Notes under the pieces: model-generated | The model's input: only the letters and a program-made list of their open reading frames with translations | Database searches by the model: none | Told to the model about the DNA's origin: nothing | Made by a program: the position numbers and the translations under genes | Shown: positions 16,214 through 24,451 of the stretch, one piece after another | How the letters are laid out: every line of letters starts with the position of its first letter | Position numbering within the stretch: the first letter of the stretch is position 1 | Source: Gammaproteobacteria bacterium | GTDB taxonomy: Bacteria; Pseudomonadota; Gammaproteobacteria; Pseudomonadales; Pseudohongiellaceae | Direction of reading: 5' to 3' | Length of the DNA stretch: 34,004 bases | Assembly (NCBI GenBank): GCA_028818225.1 | Contig: JAPPOG010000019.1 | Span: 1 to 34,004 of the forward strand

Positions 16214-17014
16214 TTAGTCTTGCTTGCGCAAATGTCCGTACAATAACTCTTCAGTAAACTCCACACATTTGTACTCAAGCAACTGCATGTTTTCCTCCAG
16301 ACGACGGTAGAGTGGTAAACGAACAGTCCAGGGCCTGGTATAAACGTTTGGATCTTCCAGGGTCGCCTCATACATGACTACGTTTGGCCCCATATGGGTG
16401 TAACGCTCGGTGACCTTTAAGGCTTCTGTATGGTGATTACCCGCGTGATCAAACCAGGTGTCCGGCACCTGGTCGGTTACCTCGATTACTAATGTGTCAC
16501 CTTCGTAGTAGGCCAGATTGTGGCCCATCCAGGAATAGATTGGCGCTTCGAAGTCTGGCTGGTCAACATAGACAATGCGGCTGGCGCTGGCAAATTCATA
16601 GGCAAACACAATGTGTGCCGGCGACTGAATTATCTGAAATGGGAAAGGCAAATAGTTTGCCCGCGGTATTCCGGGCATATAGCACTTCACTACTGGATCT
16701 AAAGCTAGCCAGTCAGCCTTGTTTTCTTGCTGTTGCTGGCGGGCTTCTGCTGTATAGGGAATTTCTCCCCCCTCCACAATGCCAAGTCCGGCTGGAATTG
16801 CACCGATAGCGCCAAGCTCGAACATTGGGCCGAAATCGGCAGCATGAGGTTCGATGTTGTAGTGGGCACTACCGATAGCCTGCCAGATTCCATTGAAATC
16901 TGGCTTACCGTCTGCCGTTCGTGGAATATCGCCCTGGGCATAGAGACTGCCGGTGAGGCTAAAAAGGGCAAAGATTGAGAGAAGCGCGATGAACTTCTGT
17001 CGGATACTTAACAT
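16214..17014 (-). CDS. Secreted protein of a family common in environmental proteobacteria and acidobacteria, unknown function
   Basis: A 266-residue secreted protein. The signal peptide is clear (KFIALLSIFALFSLTGSLYAQ). The mature part opens with RTADGKPDFNGIWQ and ends in ERYTHMGPNVVMYEATLEDP followed by YTRPWTVRLPLYRR. These are hallmarks of a large paralogous family seen as many copies per genome in oligotrophic bacteria, for which I know no established activity. A pattern of PGIPRANYLPFPFQIIQ and EGDTLVIEVTDQVPD is conserved among them from memory. Upstream of the ATG GGAG lies seven bases away. It is divergent from the aldo/keto reductase. Confidence 0.7.
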   Translation of the reverse strand: MLSIRQKFIALLSIFALFSLTGSLYAQGDIPRTADGKPDFNGIWQAIGSAHYNIEPHAADFGPMFELGAIGAIPAGLGIVEGGEIPYTAEARQQQQENKADWLALDPVVKCYMPGIPRANYLPFPFQIIQSPAHIVFAYEFASASRIVYVDQPDFEAPIYSWMGHNLAYYEGDTLVIEVTDQVPDTWFDHAGNHHTEALKVTERYTHMGPNVVMYEATLEDPNVYTRPWTVRLPLYRRLEENMQLLEYKCVEFTEELLYGHLRKQD

Positions 17015-17154
17015 GCTCTTACTCCGTCGTTGTTTTTGTTAGCTGCGAGCAATTAATCGTTCTGCAGGCCAAGGATTCTAACACAGCAAATTGCGGAAAC
17101 TCGTAAAAAATTAGCGGATTCTTTGCTTCGAGCAATTGGATTTTATATTGACAG

Positions 17155-17166
17155 TCTAGCGCTAGA
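17155..17166. promoter_or_regulatory. Candidate operator palindrome upstream of the aldo/keto reductase operon
   Basis: A perfect 12-base palindrome TCTAGCGCTAGA lies between the divergent 17014 gene and the 17211 gene. It directly follows a weak promoter-like pair (TTGCTT at 17123-17128 and TATATT at 17144-17149, 15 bases apart). The position would suit an operator, but the palindrome is short. Confidence 0.3.
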
Positions 17167-17210
17167 AGCGCCACCATCTGGTGTTTCTAACCGATTTTAG
17201 GACGAGGATA

Positions 17211-18125
17211 ATGAAGCTTACCCGCCGTAACCTGATCAAGAGTGCTGTCGGTATCGCCGCAGGTGCCAGCCTGCCCGCTTCCATTCTGGCTCAGGCGCCG
17301 CTGAACATGATAACGATTCCGTCATCAGGTCAGCAGGTTCCTCACATCGGCATAGGCTGCCGCAACTATCGCGGTTCTCTCAACTCCGCAGAAATGCCAG
17401 TTTTTCGCGACACGTTTGCGACCTTCCATCAGGGCGGTGGCAAGGTAGTAGATACCTCGCCTAACTACGGCAATTCCGAAGAAATTATCGGCCATATAAT
17501 GAGAGACCAGGGGATTAGAGATGATTTATGGATTGCCACCAAGGTTGATCGTGAAGATAGGGAGAGCGGCATCGAGCGAATGGAAAATTCATTCGCATTG
17601 CTAGGCGGTGAAAGCTTCGAATTAATGCAAGTGCATAATCTGAGGGGAACAGAAACTCAGCTGGAAACCATGAAGGCCTGGAAGCAACAGGGACGCTTTC
17701 GCTACATCGGGATTACAACTTCCAATGATCGTCAATACAGTGCCATGGAAGCAGTGATGAATGCACATGACCTGGATTTCATCCAGGTGGACTACTCCCT
17801 TGGCAATCGCAATGCTAACGACCGTCTTCTTCCGCTAGCACTGGATCGCGGCATCGGTGTGTTAGTCAACTTGCCCTTTGGTCGCGGTAGATTATTCAAT
17901 GCAGTGGGTGATCGCCCTCTCCCTGATTGGGCGGCGGATATTGATGCCAGTAGCTGGGCGCAGGTATTTTTGAAATATGTCATGTCCCATCCCAGTGGCG
18001 CTATACCAATTCCGGGCACGACCAAGCCGCATCACGCAGAAGATAATCTCAATGCAGCACGCGGTCGATTGCCGGATGCCACTCTTCGTGCTGAAATGGA
18101 ACGATTCATCGATCCACTACTTTGA
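17211..18125 (+). CDS. Tat-exported aldo/keto reductase
   Basis: Oxidoreductase of the AKR superfamily with a twin-arginine leader. I start it at ATG 17211, not GTG 17181, because AGGACGAGG lies just upstream and the new N-terminus is MKLTRRNLIKSAVG, a Tat motif followed by a hydrophobic core to ASILAQA. The catalytic tetrad is complete: D81 and Y86 in DTSPNYGNSE, K111 in IATKVD and H142 in MQVHN. Tat export implies that it folds with its cofactor in the cytosol and acts in the periplasm or at the membrane. Two related membrane proteins follow at 18155 and 18649 and are probably cotranscribed. The carbonyl substrate is unknown. Confidence 0.88.
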   Translation: MKLTRRNLIKSAVGIAAGASLPASILAQAPLNMITIPSSGQQVPHIGIGCRNYRGSLNSAEMPVFRDTFATFHQGGGKVVDTSPNYGNSEEIIGHIMRDQGIRDDLWIATKVDREDRESGIERMENSFALLGGESFELMQVHNLRGTETQLETMKAWKQQGRFRYIGITTSNDRQYSAMEAVMNAHDLDFIQVDYSLGNRNANDRLLPLALDRGIGVLVNLPFGRGRLFNAVGDRPLPDWAADIDASSWAQVFLKYVMSHPSGAIPIPGTTKPHHAEDNLNAARGRLPDATLRAEMERFIDPLL

Positions 18126-18154
18126 CATTCGCTGCATAGTCTGAGGTAGCCACG

Positions 18155-18646
18155 CTGGAAACCCTGGCCCGACTTGAAGAAACTGCAATCAGCATCTGGT
18201 TTCGAGAATCCGGAGCGGCATTCTTCTCTACGCTTACGCTCCATTCTCTGTCCATGGCTGTTGTGGTCGGCATTAATTTTGCCATTGCCTTACGTCTGAT
18301 TGGCTGGGTGCCACAATTTGCACTAAATCCTTTTCAACGCTTCTACCATCTACATTGGCTAGGTGCAGTTATTGTTTTATTGTCAGGCCTCGGCTTGTTG
18401 CTGGCCTATCCTGCCAAGGCGCTCACCAATCCGGTTTTTTATTTAAAGTTTATTGCTCTTGGTGGCGGATTGCTCATTGCCGCCTGGTTACAAAAGCAGA
18501 TAGTTAATCATTCAATTTCCAAAATTCCTGCACAGAAATTGAAAATTATCGCTGGAATATCCATTGTACTTTGGATAATGGCAATTACTGCTGGTCGATT
18601 TCTCGCCTATACCAATAGCGTTTTGCTTGCTTCGAGGTTTTTCTAG
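18155..18646 (+). CDS. Four-helix membrane protein (DUF6644-like), CTG start proposed
   Basis: The obvious ATG at 18254 would miss a family-like N-terminus. The same frame is open upstream to a TAG at 18137-18139 and encodes ETLARLEETAISIWFRES followed by GAAFFSTLTLHSL, matching the layout of the next gene and of related tandem membrane proteins. The best start is CTG 18155, eight bases after GAGG at 18143-18146; CTG 18164 is the only other in-frame candidate. The protein of about 163 residues has four hydrophobic segments (first helix near MAVVVGINFAIALRLIG), with an FYHLHWLG motif that offers candidate haem-binding or metal-binding histidines. It lies 29 bases after the aldo/keto reductase. 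Function unknown; possibly an electron-transfer partner of that enzyme. Confidence 0.65.
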   Translation: METLARLEETAISIWFRESGAAFFSTLTLHSLSMAVVVGINFAIALRLIGWVPQFALNPFQRFYHLHWLGAVIVLLSGLGLLLAYPAKALTNPVFYLKFIALGGGLLIAAWLQKQIVNHSISKIPAQKLKIIAGISIVLWIMAITAGRFLAYTNSVLLASRFF

Positions 18647-18648
18647 TC

Positions 18649-19155
18649 ATGATAGATATCCTCTCATATTTTTCCAACACAACAGGCATCTATGCTTTCA
18701 TGAATTCCCCCTGGGGATGGCCCACGGCGGAATCTATACATTTCCTCGGACTTTGTGTGTTGATTGGTACAGTTGGTGTATTCGACTTTCGCATGCTCGG
18801 CATTGGACAGGGAATTGAATATGCAGATTTACACAAATTAGTTAAATTTGGCGTAGCCGGATATTTACTAAATGTGATAACTGGCACGATGTTTTTAACT
18901 ACCGCACCTGATCAATATATTTACAATCCGGCTTTCCAAACCAAGATGCTGTTTATGTTACTTGCAGGACTAAATATGCTCTGGTTTTATGCCACTACCT
19001 CGCAGCAGGTAAAAGCAACAAATGGCGAAATTGCGGTATCCAATAGGGCAAAGATTATTGCGGCAGTTTCCCTGTTAAGCTGGAGCATAATCATTATTTG
19101 TGGACGCCTGATTACCTATTTTAGGCCCCCTTATCACTGGTGTCTCTGGTGTTAG
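18649..19155 (+). CDS. Four-helix membrane protein (DUF6644-like), second of a tandem pair
   Basis: A 168-residue protein starting two bases after the preceding stop. It is related in design to the gene before it: an N-terminal helical segment with PTAESIHFLGLCVLIG, an FDFRMLGIG loop, LHKLVKFGVAGYLLNVITGTMF and a final helix ending GRLITYF. Conserved His residues in helix 1 (ESIHF) and helix 2 (DLHKL) could coordinate haem. It ends with HWCLWC, a C-x2-C at the extreme C-terminus. The operon context suggests a membrane complex supporting the Tat-exported aldo/keto reductase; this is inference. Nothing is recognisable in the next 260 bases. Confidence 0.7.
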   Translation: MIDILSYFSNTTGIYAFMNSPWGWPTAESIHFLGLCVLIGTVGVFDFRMLGIGQGIEYADLHKLVKFGVAGYLLNVITGTMFLTTAPDQYIYNPAFQTKMLFMLLAGLNMLWFYATTSQQVKATNGEIAVSNRAKIIAAVSLLSWSIIIICGRLITYFRPPYHWCLWC

Positions 19156-19415
19156 CGACAAGAGCTGGTAAAAAGCACAGCAATTGCTGAAAGGCAGTTC
19201 CGGCTTGGGAGTTCCACTCTATCAGCTATGGCATCTGCCGTTATAGCCTTGAACAAGTAGCCATTAAAAAGCTTGCCGGCTGAGGGCCTGATATCTCAGC
19301 ATTGCGGGCCTCAGGTTTCGTTTTTACTGCGGCTTTTGTTGAACTTAGCTTATAGCTGCTTTAGTCTCACTGCCCTTGGTTTTTTCCTAAAATCCTTTAT
19401 CCCTGGAATCTCTGT

Positions 19416-20192
19416 GTGGATCTGAGTAAAACCTATCAGCTTGGTAGCTTTGAAATTCGCATTAACTGGCATATTGCTGGGTGTGTGGCGATTACAGCCA
19501 TTACCTTTGCCAATCTGGGTCTGTGGCAGCTCGATCGTGCCGCAGAAAAAATTGAAGCGCAGCAGGTGTTAGAAGCGGAACTAAGAGAGAATGCGGGAGC
19601 GATTGAAGACATTCCTGCCGGACATTTACACCCCGCTAATCCTGAGATGCGCAATCGTCATGTGCAACTGAGAGGGGAATATGTCAACGAGCGCACGATT
19701 CTGGTACTCGCTGAATTCTTCGATGATCAAATCGGTTATGGGGTAGTAACCCCGTTTCGGCTGGCAAGTAATGATGCCCTCGTCCTGGTTCATCGTGGCT
19801 GGACCACCGGGATGTTGCCACCTGACGTAGCTCCCGTGCTAAGGCCAGTAGAGGGACCGGTAGAGGTCTCGGCCCAGGTTTTTGTGCCACCAGCCAATGC
19901 CAGGATATTCCCCAGCCAGATCAATGCGGCGGAATGGCCTTTGCGGGTGCGCAGCCTGGAAATAGATGTAATTTCGGATATTCTCGATGAACCGATTTTT
20001 CCCTTCGAAGTGCGCATCACCGCAGATCAGCCCGGCACCCTGGTGCGCCACTGGCCAGCGGTAAATCCTGATGTGAACCAGAATTTATCTTATGCAATTC
20101 AATGGTTTAGCTTCGGGCTTCTGATTGTTTTCATTGCCTTGCTAGCCAGTAGCAACCTGTGGAGCCTGATGCGCGGCCCGGAACGCCTATAA
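19416..20192 (+). CDS. surf1: SURF1 family cytochrome c oxidase assembly protein
   Basis: A 258-residue two-helix inner-membrane protein. The N-terminal helix ends in ANLGLWQLDRAAEK, the C-terminal helix begins after LSYAIQWFSFG, and a beta-rich periplasmic domain with LVHRGWTTGMLPPD lies between. SURF1 helps insert haem into cytochrome c oxidase. The start is a GTG with a poor ribosome site, so it may lie a few codons away. It is not next to oxidase structural genes in this window, which is unusual because surf1 commonly lies in the ctaCDGE region. Confidence 0.85.
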   Translation: MDLSKTYQLGSFEIRINWHIAGCVAITAITFANLGLWQLDRAAEKIEAQQVLEAELRENAGAIEDIPAGHLHPANPEMRNRHVQLRGEYVNERTILVLAEFFDDQIGYGVVTPFRLASNDALVLVHRGWTTGMLPPDVAPVLRPVEGPVEVSAQVFVPPANARIFPSQINAAEWPLRVRSLEIDVISDILDEPIFPFEVRITADQPGTLVRHWPAVNPDVNQNLSYAIQWFSFGLLIVFIALLASSNLWSLMRGPERL

Positions 20193-20417
20193 CGCATTTG
20201 CTCAATTTATGAACAGCAGACCAGGGGCTTGTAAAATTCAGTTATCAATTTCCGCGAAATTACTGTTCAAAAACCGTTAAGACACTGATTTTTACCGCAA
20301 ATTGTAACGAGCAAACGTTCAAAAAGTACTCCAAAAATGCTAAGGTGCGCATGGTTTACTGCGTCCCCACACGCCGTAAATGCCCAAGTCATTTAAGCTA
20401 TGAGGAGTAGCGACACT

Positions 20418-21860
20418 ATGCGCATGATTCCCGCGAAATCTCTGTTCAGTGGTGCTGCATTAGCGGCCACATTCCTGTTAACCGGGGTTGCTTCGGCACA
20501 ATCAACTGAAGTCACTTTCCATAAGGACATCGAACCCATTCTGCAGCGTAGCTGCCAGAACTGTCATCGTGACGGTGGAGCAGGACCTATGCCACTCGTA
20601 ACTTACGAGCAAGTTGCCCCTTTTGCAGGACTGATTGAATACAAAACCGGTCTGCGTGACCGGGCCGGAGCCATGCCTCCCTGGTACATGGAGAAAGACG
20701 TCGGTATTCAAGCCTATAAAGACGATCCTTCTCTGAGCGAAGCAGAAATTAATGCCATCTCTGTTTGGGCTCGCAGCGGCACTCCCAAGGGCGATACAGC
20801 AGATGCCCCAACACCTCTAGTGTTCGATGACTCGCTGAAGTGGCGCGCAGGTGAGCCTGATCTAATCGTCAAGACTGAGCCTGTAACCAAACTTGCCGGC
20901 ACTGCTGACTGGTGGGGCGAAATTCCATCGGTACCAACCGGATTGACAGAAGATCGCTACGTCAAGTCAGTGGAGATCGTTGAAGTCAATGATGTTGATA
21001 ACCAGGTAGGTACTGGAAGAGACACCGTGGGTGGTCGCTATATTTTTCACCATATGATCTGGGCAACTGCACAGATGGACGAGAGTGGTGATCGTCTGCC
21101 GGGTCTTTCCATTCCATGGCCAGTGCACGAAGTTGGTCGTAATGCAGATATCTTCGACGAAGATGCTGGTCGACTGTTAAAAGCTGGTTCCTATATCGTT
21201 TCTGACTCTGTGCATCTTCACTCAAATGGCCGTGACACCACTGGTCACTTAGAAATCGGATTCCGTTTCCACGATGAAGGCTATGAGCCCAAGTATCAAA
21301 GCGCATTCATCGGCCTGGGTAATGGTGTGGATATAAGCATAGCTGGCAATGAATCAAACCAGGAATTACATGCTTACACAGTTCTTGATCAGCACACCAA
21401 GATCATTACTTTCGAACCGCACCTGCATGCTCCAGGTGAGCGCATGTGCCTCGAAGCGATCTGGGGCTATACAGTTGAAACCCTCTCCTGTGTTGGTTAC
21501 GACCATAATTGGGTTCGGGGTTATCCTTACGCTGAAGATGCGGCGCCATTGCTGCCTAAAGGAACTATCCTGCACATCATCGGATACATGAACAATTCAG
21601 AAACTAACCCGAATGTTCCAGATCCACGCAACTGGCAGGGTTCGGGTAACCGCTCTGTAACTAATATGTTTATCGACCTTGGCATCAGGGTAACCATGAC
21701 CGATGAGCAGTTCCATGAAGCCATGGAAGAGCGACGACAAAATCTCAACATGGGACCAAATGATCATGTCATTGGTTGCCCTCTTTGTGGTGCGCCATTG
21801 GTTGCTCCTATTGCTGAAGAGGATGAAGAAGACAATAACGAAGTAGCTGCCAGCGACTAG
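20418..21860 (+). CDS. Secreted cytochrome c fused to a PHM-like dicopper domain
   Basis: I start at ATG 20418 rather than 20400 because TGAGGAG lies about 10 bases before it and the signal peptide is then compact (KSLFSGAALAATFLL, then TGVASAQ). The 480-residue protein has a single c-type haem site C46-Q-N-C49-H50. It is followed by a domain with the metal pattern of peptidylglycine alpha-hydroxylating monooxygenase: H211-H212, then H266 and H268, then H335-L-H337 and M391, the order of the CuH (HH, H) and CuM (HxH, M) sites. A C-x2-C (C454, C457) and a very acidic tail close the protein. The haem could replace ascorbate as electron donor; that is inference. A secreted partner follows nine bases downstream. 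Confidence 0.85.
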   Translation: MRMIPAKSLFSGAALAATFLLTGVASAQSTEVTFHKDIEPILQRSCQNCHRDGGAGPMPLVTYEQVAPFAGLIEYKTGLRDRAGAMPPWYMEKDVGIQAYKDDPSLSEAEINAISVWARSGTPKGDTADAPTPLVFDDSLKWRAGEPDLIVKTEPVTKLAGTADWWGEIPSVPTGLTEDRYVKSVEIVEVNDVDNQVGTGRDTVGGRYIFHHMIWATAQMDESGDRLPGLSIPWPVHEVGRNADIFDEDAGRLLKAGSYIVSDSVHLHSNGRDTTGHLEIGFRFHDEGYEPKYQSAFIGLGNGVDISIAGNESNQELHAYTVLDQHTKIITFEPHLHAPGERMCLEAIWGYTVETLSCVGYDHNWVRGYPYAEDAAPLLPKGTILHIIGYMNNSETNPNVPDPRNWQGSGNRSVTNMFIDLGIRVTMTDEQFHEAMEERRQNLNMGPNDHVIGCPLCGAPLVAPIAEEDEEDNNEVAASD

Positions 21861-21869
21861 GGTATTGCT

Positions 21870-22802
21870 ATGCAAGCAAGAGTAATTGAAATTAGCAGCA
21901 AAGCTGGGAAGGCTTTGCTGCTTGCATTTTTCATAAGCACCGGTTCTCTTTCCATCCACGCCCAAACCTATCAATTCGGCCAACATGTCGAGCCGGCTTT
22001 CGAAGGCTGGCGCCCAAATCCTGATGGCTCATTTAATATGATGTTTGGCTATATGAATGAGAATTGGGAAGAAGAGCCAGATGTGCCGATTGGTGAAAAC
22101 AATAATTTTTCACCCGGTGAAGCGGACCGCGGCCAACCAACTCATTTCCTGCCCAGACGCAATCGCTTTACTTTCGAAGTAACTGTGCCTTCTGACTGGG
22201 GTGATCGGGAATTAGTATGGACCCTGAATGTTAATGGCGTCGAGCGTAAAGCCTATGGCACGCTGCGCCAGGATTACCTGGTAGATAACATGGTTATCGC
22301 CAGTGAAACTGGTTCATTAGGAGCTGGCACCAGCAGTCCCGAATCGCGCGCTAATGTACCTCCAGTTGTTACTGTGCAGGGAGACAATGTGCGAGTTACC
22401 CGTGTCGGCGAGCCGGTCACGATTGTCACGCACGTATGGGATGACGGCTTGCCTGAACGACGTCGCGAAACGACCAATACCGCGGAAGAACTGGAACGTC
22501 GCATGATGCGCCGCCCAACTCAGGTCACTGTGGGTAAGGTAAATGGCTTGTTCCTCTCCTGGAATGTCTATCGTGGCGAAGGCACTGTAACCATCGATCC
22601 TCCTCTGCCCAAGCCATGGGAAGATACACGCGCTTCTGCTAATTCTCCCTGGGGTGACCTGTGGTTGCCGCCTGAAATTCCTGAGGATGGCATTTACAAT
22701 GTAACAGCCACATTCGATAAACCTGGCTCTTATGTATTATGGGCCAGAGCTGATGATGGTGGTCTTTATCATGACGCCTACATTACTGTGCATGTCGAAT
22801 AG
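21870..22802 (+). CDS. Secreted protein, likely partner of the cytochrome/PHM protein
   Basis: A 310-residue protein with a long signal peptide (KALLLAFFISTGSLSIHAQ). I do not recognise a catalytic motif. The mature part seems beta-rich with several immunoglobulin-like strands (RFTFEVTVPSDWGDRELVW; GDNVRVTRVGEPVTIVTHVW) and ends with GSYVLWARADDGGLYHDAYIT, reminiscent of a PKD- or Ig-like module. The start lies nine bases after the stop of the cytochrome/PHM gene and shares one strong terminator with it, so they are one operon. It may bind the substrate or the membrane for the oxidase-like protein. A HDAYITVHVE end offers metal-liganding His, but no site is proven. Confidence 0.65.
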   Translation: MQARVIEISSKAGKALLLAFFISTGSLSIHAQTYQFGQHVEPAFEGWRPNPDGSFNMMFGYMNENWEEEPDVPIGENNNFSPGEADRGQPTHFLPRRNRFTFEVTVPSDWGDRELVWTLNVNGVERKAYGTLRQDYLVDNMVIASETGSLGAGTSSPESRANVPPVVTVQGDNVRVTRVGEPVTIVTHVWDDGLPERRRETTNTAEELERRMMRRPTQVTVGKVNGLFLSWNVYRGEGTVTIDPPLPKPWEDTRASANSPWGDLWLPPEIPEDGIYNVTATFDKPGSYVLWARADDGGLYHDAYITVHVE

Positions 22803-22816
22803 TAAAAAACGTAAGT

Positions 22817-22845
22817 AAAAAAGGGCAGCGTATCTGCCCTTTTTT
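22817..22845. terminator. Bidirectional intrinsic terminator
   Basis: AAAAAAGGGCAG, a five-base loop CGTAT, then CTGCCCTTTTTT. The GGGCAG/CTGCCC stem is flanked by A/T tracts on both sides, so it can end transcription from the plus-strand cytochrome operon and from the minus-strand gene whose stop lies at 22894. Confidence 0.85.
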
Positions 22846-22893
22846 GTGCCTATGATGTTTTTCACTTAGATAGTTAATATTAGACTTGGCACT

Positions 22894-23517
22894 TTAGTTA
22901 TTGTTATTTGGGTTATTGATCGGAAGCTCTTCATTAAGTTCAATTGTGAATGGAGGATCGTAACGTGGCGGATCCTGGTTAATGATGATGTCTGTGCGGG
23001 GCGGCGGCACATATTGAATTGTCGGGTCGCCATAGCGCTGCAATAATAACGTCTCTTCTGACGCTCTGGTTACCGATGGGCGCTCTGCATCGGGTCCAAA
23101 AGAGAAACTAAAGCTGCCCCTCACCAAGCGGTCATTAGCCGCGAGAATCGCCCAATCTGCAGTGTAGTAAACAGCGGGCTCCAGTCGCGGCAAATCCCAT
23201 TCATAAAAATCACGGGCAAAAGGTGAGTAACGAAAACTGATGTCTACCCAATCTCTTTGCTCATTACGCAGGGTTAGTTTTACCAATCGCACGGCATCGG
23301 GAAATTGCAGGTTGAGTAATTCTGGCGCAGCCGCTAAGACAGCATCATCGTCTGGAGTGGTTTCTGTTTTCGCAGCAATTCCTGTAACATCCGCGGGTTG
23401 CCTATGAACGGTAGACGCAAAGGGCTGTGCCAATACTGATGATGTCAGCATCGCACTCAAACTTATCAGAGAAATAAGGCTAAAATTTCCAGTCTTCACA
23501 ATTGCGTCTATATTCAA
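22894..23517 (-). CDS. Secreted CopC-like protein with an extended tail and no copper ligands
   Basis: A 207-residue protein with a hydrophobic leader (SLISLISLSAMLTSSVLA). The core matches the CopC/YobA beta-sandwich: APELLNLQFPDAVRLVKLTL, an EPAVYYTADWAILAAND segment and GSFSFSFG. The canonical C-terminal copper motif DGH is replaced (AANDRLV), and there is no N-terminal His after a plausible cleavage site, so the type-2 Cu(II) site is probably absent. The final 60 residues are proline-rich (YVPPPRTDIIINQDPPRYDP) and end in NPNNNN. The start is a TTG at 23517; GTG 23499 is an alternative. It is divergent from the thioesterase gene. Confidence 0.65.
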   Translation of the reverse strand: MNIDAIVKTGNFSLISLISLSAMLTSSVLAQPFASTVHRQPADVTGIAAKTETTPDDDAVLAAAPELLNLQFPDAVRLVKLTLRNEQRDWVDISFRYSPFARDFYEWDLPRLEPAVYYTADWAILAANDRLVRGSFSFSFGPDAERPSVTRASEETLLLQRYGDPTIQYVPPPRTDIIINQDPPRYDPPFTIELNEELPINNPNNNN

Positions 23518-23600
23518 TCAACTCAAGAAGTTAAGGGGCGAAGAATAGCACAGAGCGTCCAATTTTTAGAGCAGACTGAAACGGAATTACGATTTTAAGA

Positions 23601-24398
23601 ATGCAGTTATCAGATTTAAAAACAATACTTACTCGGCTGGAAGCGAGTGAGGAAAACATTACAGAGTTCGATGAAAGCTGGTCACAAGGTCGTTCCGCTT
23701 ACGGCGGGATTGCCACAGCCTTTGCCGTGACCGGCATGCGTAAAATGCTATCCACTCCCAAACCACTACGTTCTCTCATGGTCTCATTTATTGCTCCCGT
23801 ACCACCAGGAAAAGTGAAAGTCGATGCGCGCATCCAGCGGGAAGGAAAAAATGTCACTCAGATGGAAGGTAATGTGATCTGCGGCGGCCAATTGTGCTTA
23901 CAAGCAATGGCTGCATTCGGTAACCCAAGAGAAGGGCTCAAAGTTGTTCGAGACAGGGACTTTAAGCCTTCTCCACGGGAATCAGGTGTTGAATTTCAGG
24001 ACCATAAAAAACGGGTGCCCGGTTTTCTGCAATTCTTTGAAGGCGCCTGGGTCGATGGCGGACTACCTTTTGGTGGCAAGCCGAGCAATGAGCTGAATTT
24101 GTGGATTCGGCACAAGTCCGATATGTCTGGATTGGAGGCCGAGAAAATCGTCACCATTTGCGACATTCCGCCGCCGGTTATTCTTTCTTATTTTGATAAA
24201 GGGCCTATACCTTCCAGCTCTTTAACCTGGTCTTTGGAATTTGTTGTACCTCCCAGTGAAGTTAAAACTGATTGGTTTTATCTTGAGTTTGAAGTGGACG
24301 CGGCAGCTGATGGCTACACACAGCAATCTGGTAAAATCTACGATGAAACGGGCCAGCTTTGCGCCCTGTCCAGGCAATGCATGGTTTATTTTGGCTAA
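23601..24398 (+). CDS. TesB-like acyl-CoA thioesterase (double hotdog)
   Basis: A 265-residue protein of the acyl-CoA thioesterase 4HBT_3 type. It begins with ITEFDESWSQGRSAYGGIA, where W-x2-G-R-x-A-Y-G-G is the N-terminal signature, and continues with SLMVSFIAPVPPG. The second hotdog is visible around the region ending RQCMVYFG. It would hydrolyse medium or long acyl-CoA to free acid. No signal peptide, so cytosolic. It starts an apparent two-gene plus-strand group with the CopC-like gene 53 bases downstream; a short palindrome lies between them. Confidence 0.8.
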   Translation: MQLSDLKTILTRLEASEENITEFDESWSQGRSAYGGIATAFAVTGMRKMLSTPKPLRSLMVSFIAPVPPGKVKVDARIQREGKNVTQMEGNVICGGQLCLQAMAAFGNPREGLKVVRDRDFKPSPRESGVEFQDHKKRVPGFLQFFEGAWVDGGLPFGGKPSNELNLWIRHKSDMSGLEAEKIVTICDIPPPVILSYFDKGPIPSSSLTWSLEFVVPPSEVKTDWFYLEFEVDAAADGYTQQSGKIYDETGQLCALSRQCMVYFG

Positions 24399-24408
24399 AC
24401 TGGTCCAA

Positions 24409-24428
24409 CATAATTTGCTAAAATTATG
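24409..24428. promoter_or_regulatory. 8-base inverted repeat before the small CopC-like gene
   Basis: CATAATTT at 24409-24416 and AAATTATG at 24421-24428 form a perfect inverted repeat with a four-base spacer GCTA. It lies between the thioesterase stop and the ATG at 24452. It could be an operator for the CopC-like gene or a weak hairpin; the AT content makes chance likely. Confidence 0.25.
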
Positions 24429-24451
24429 AAATCGCTGGAACGATATTAAGC

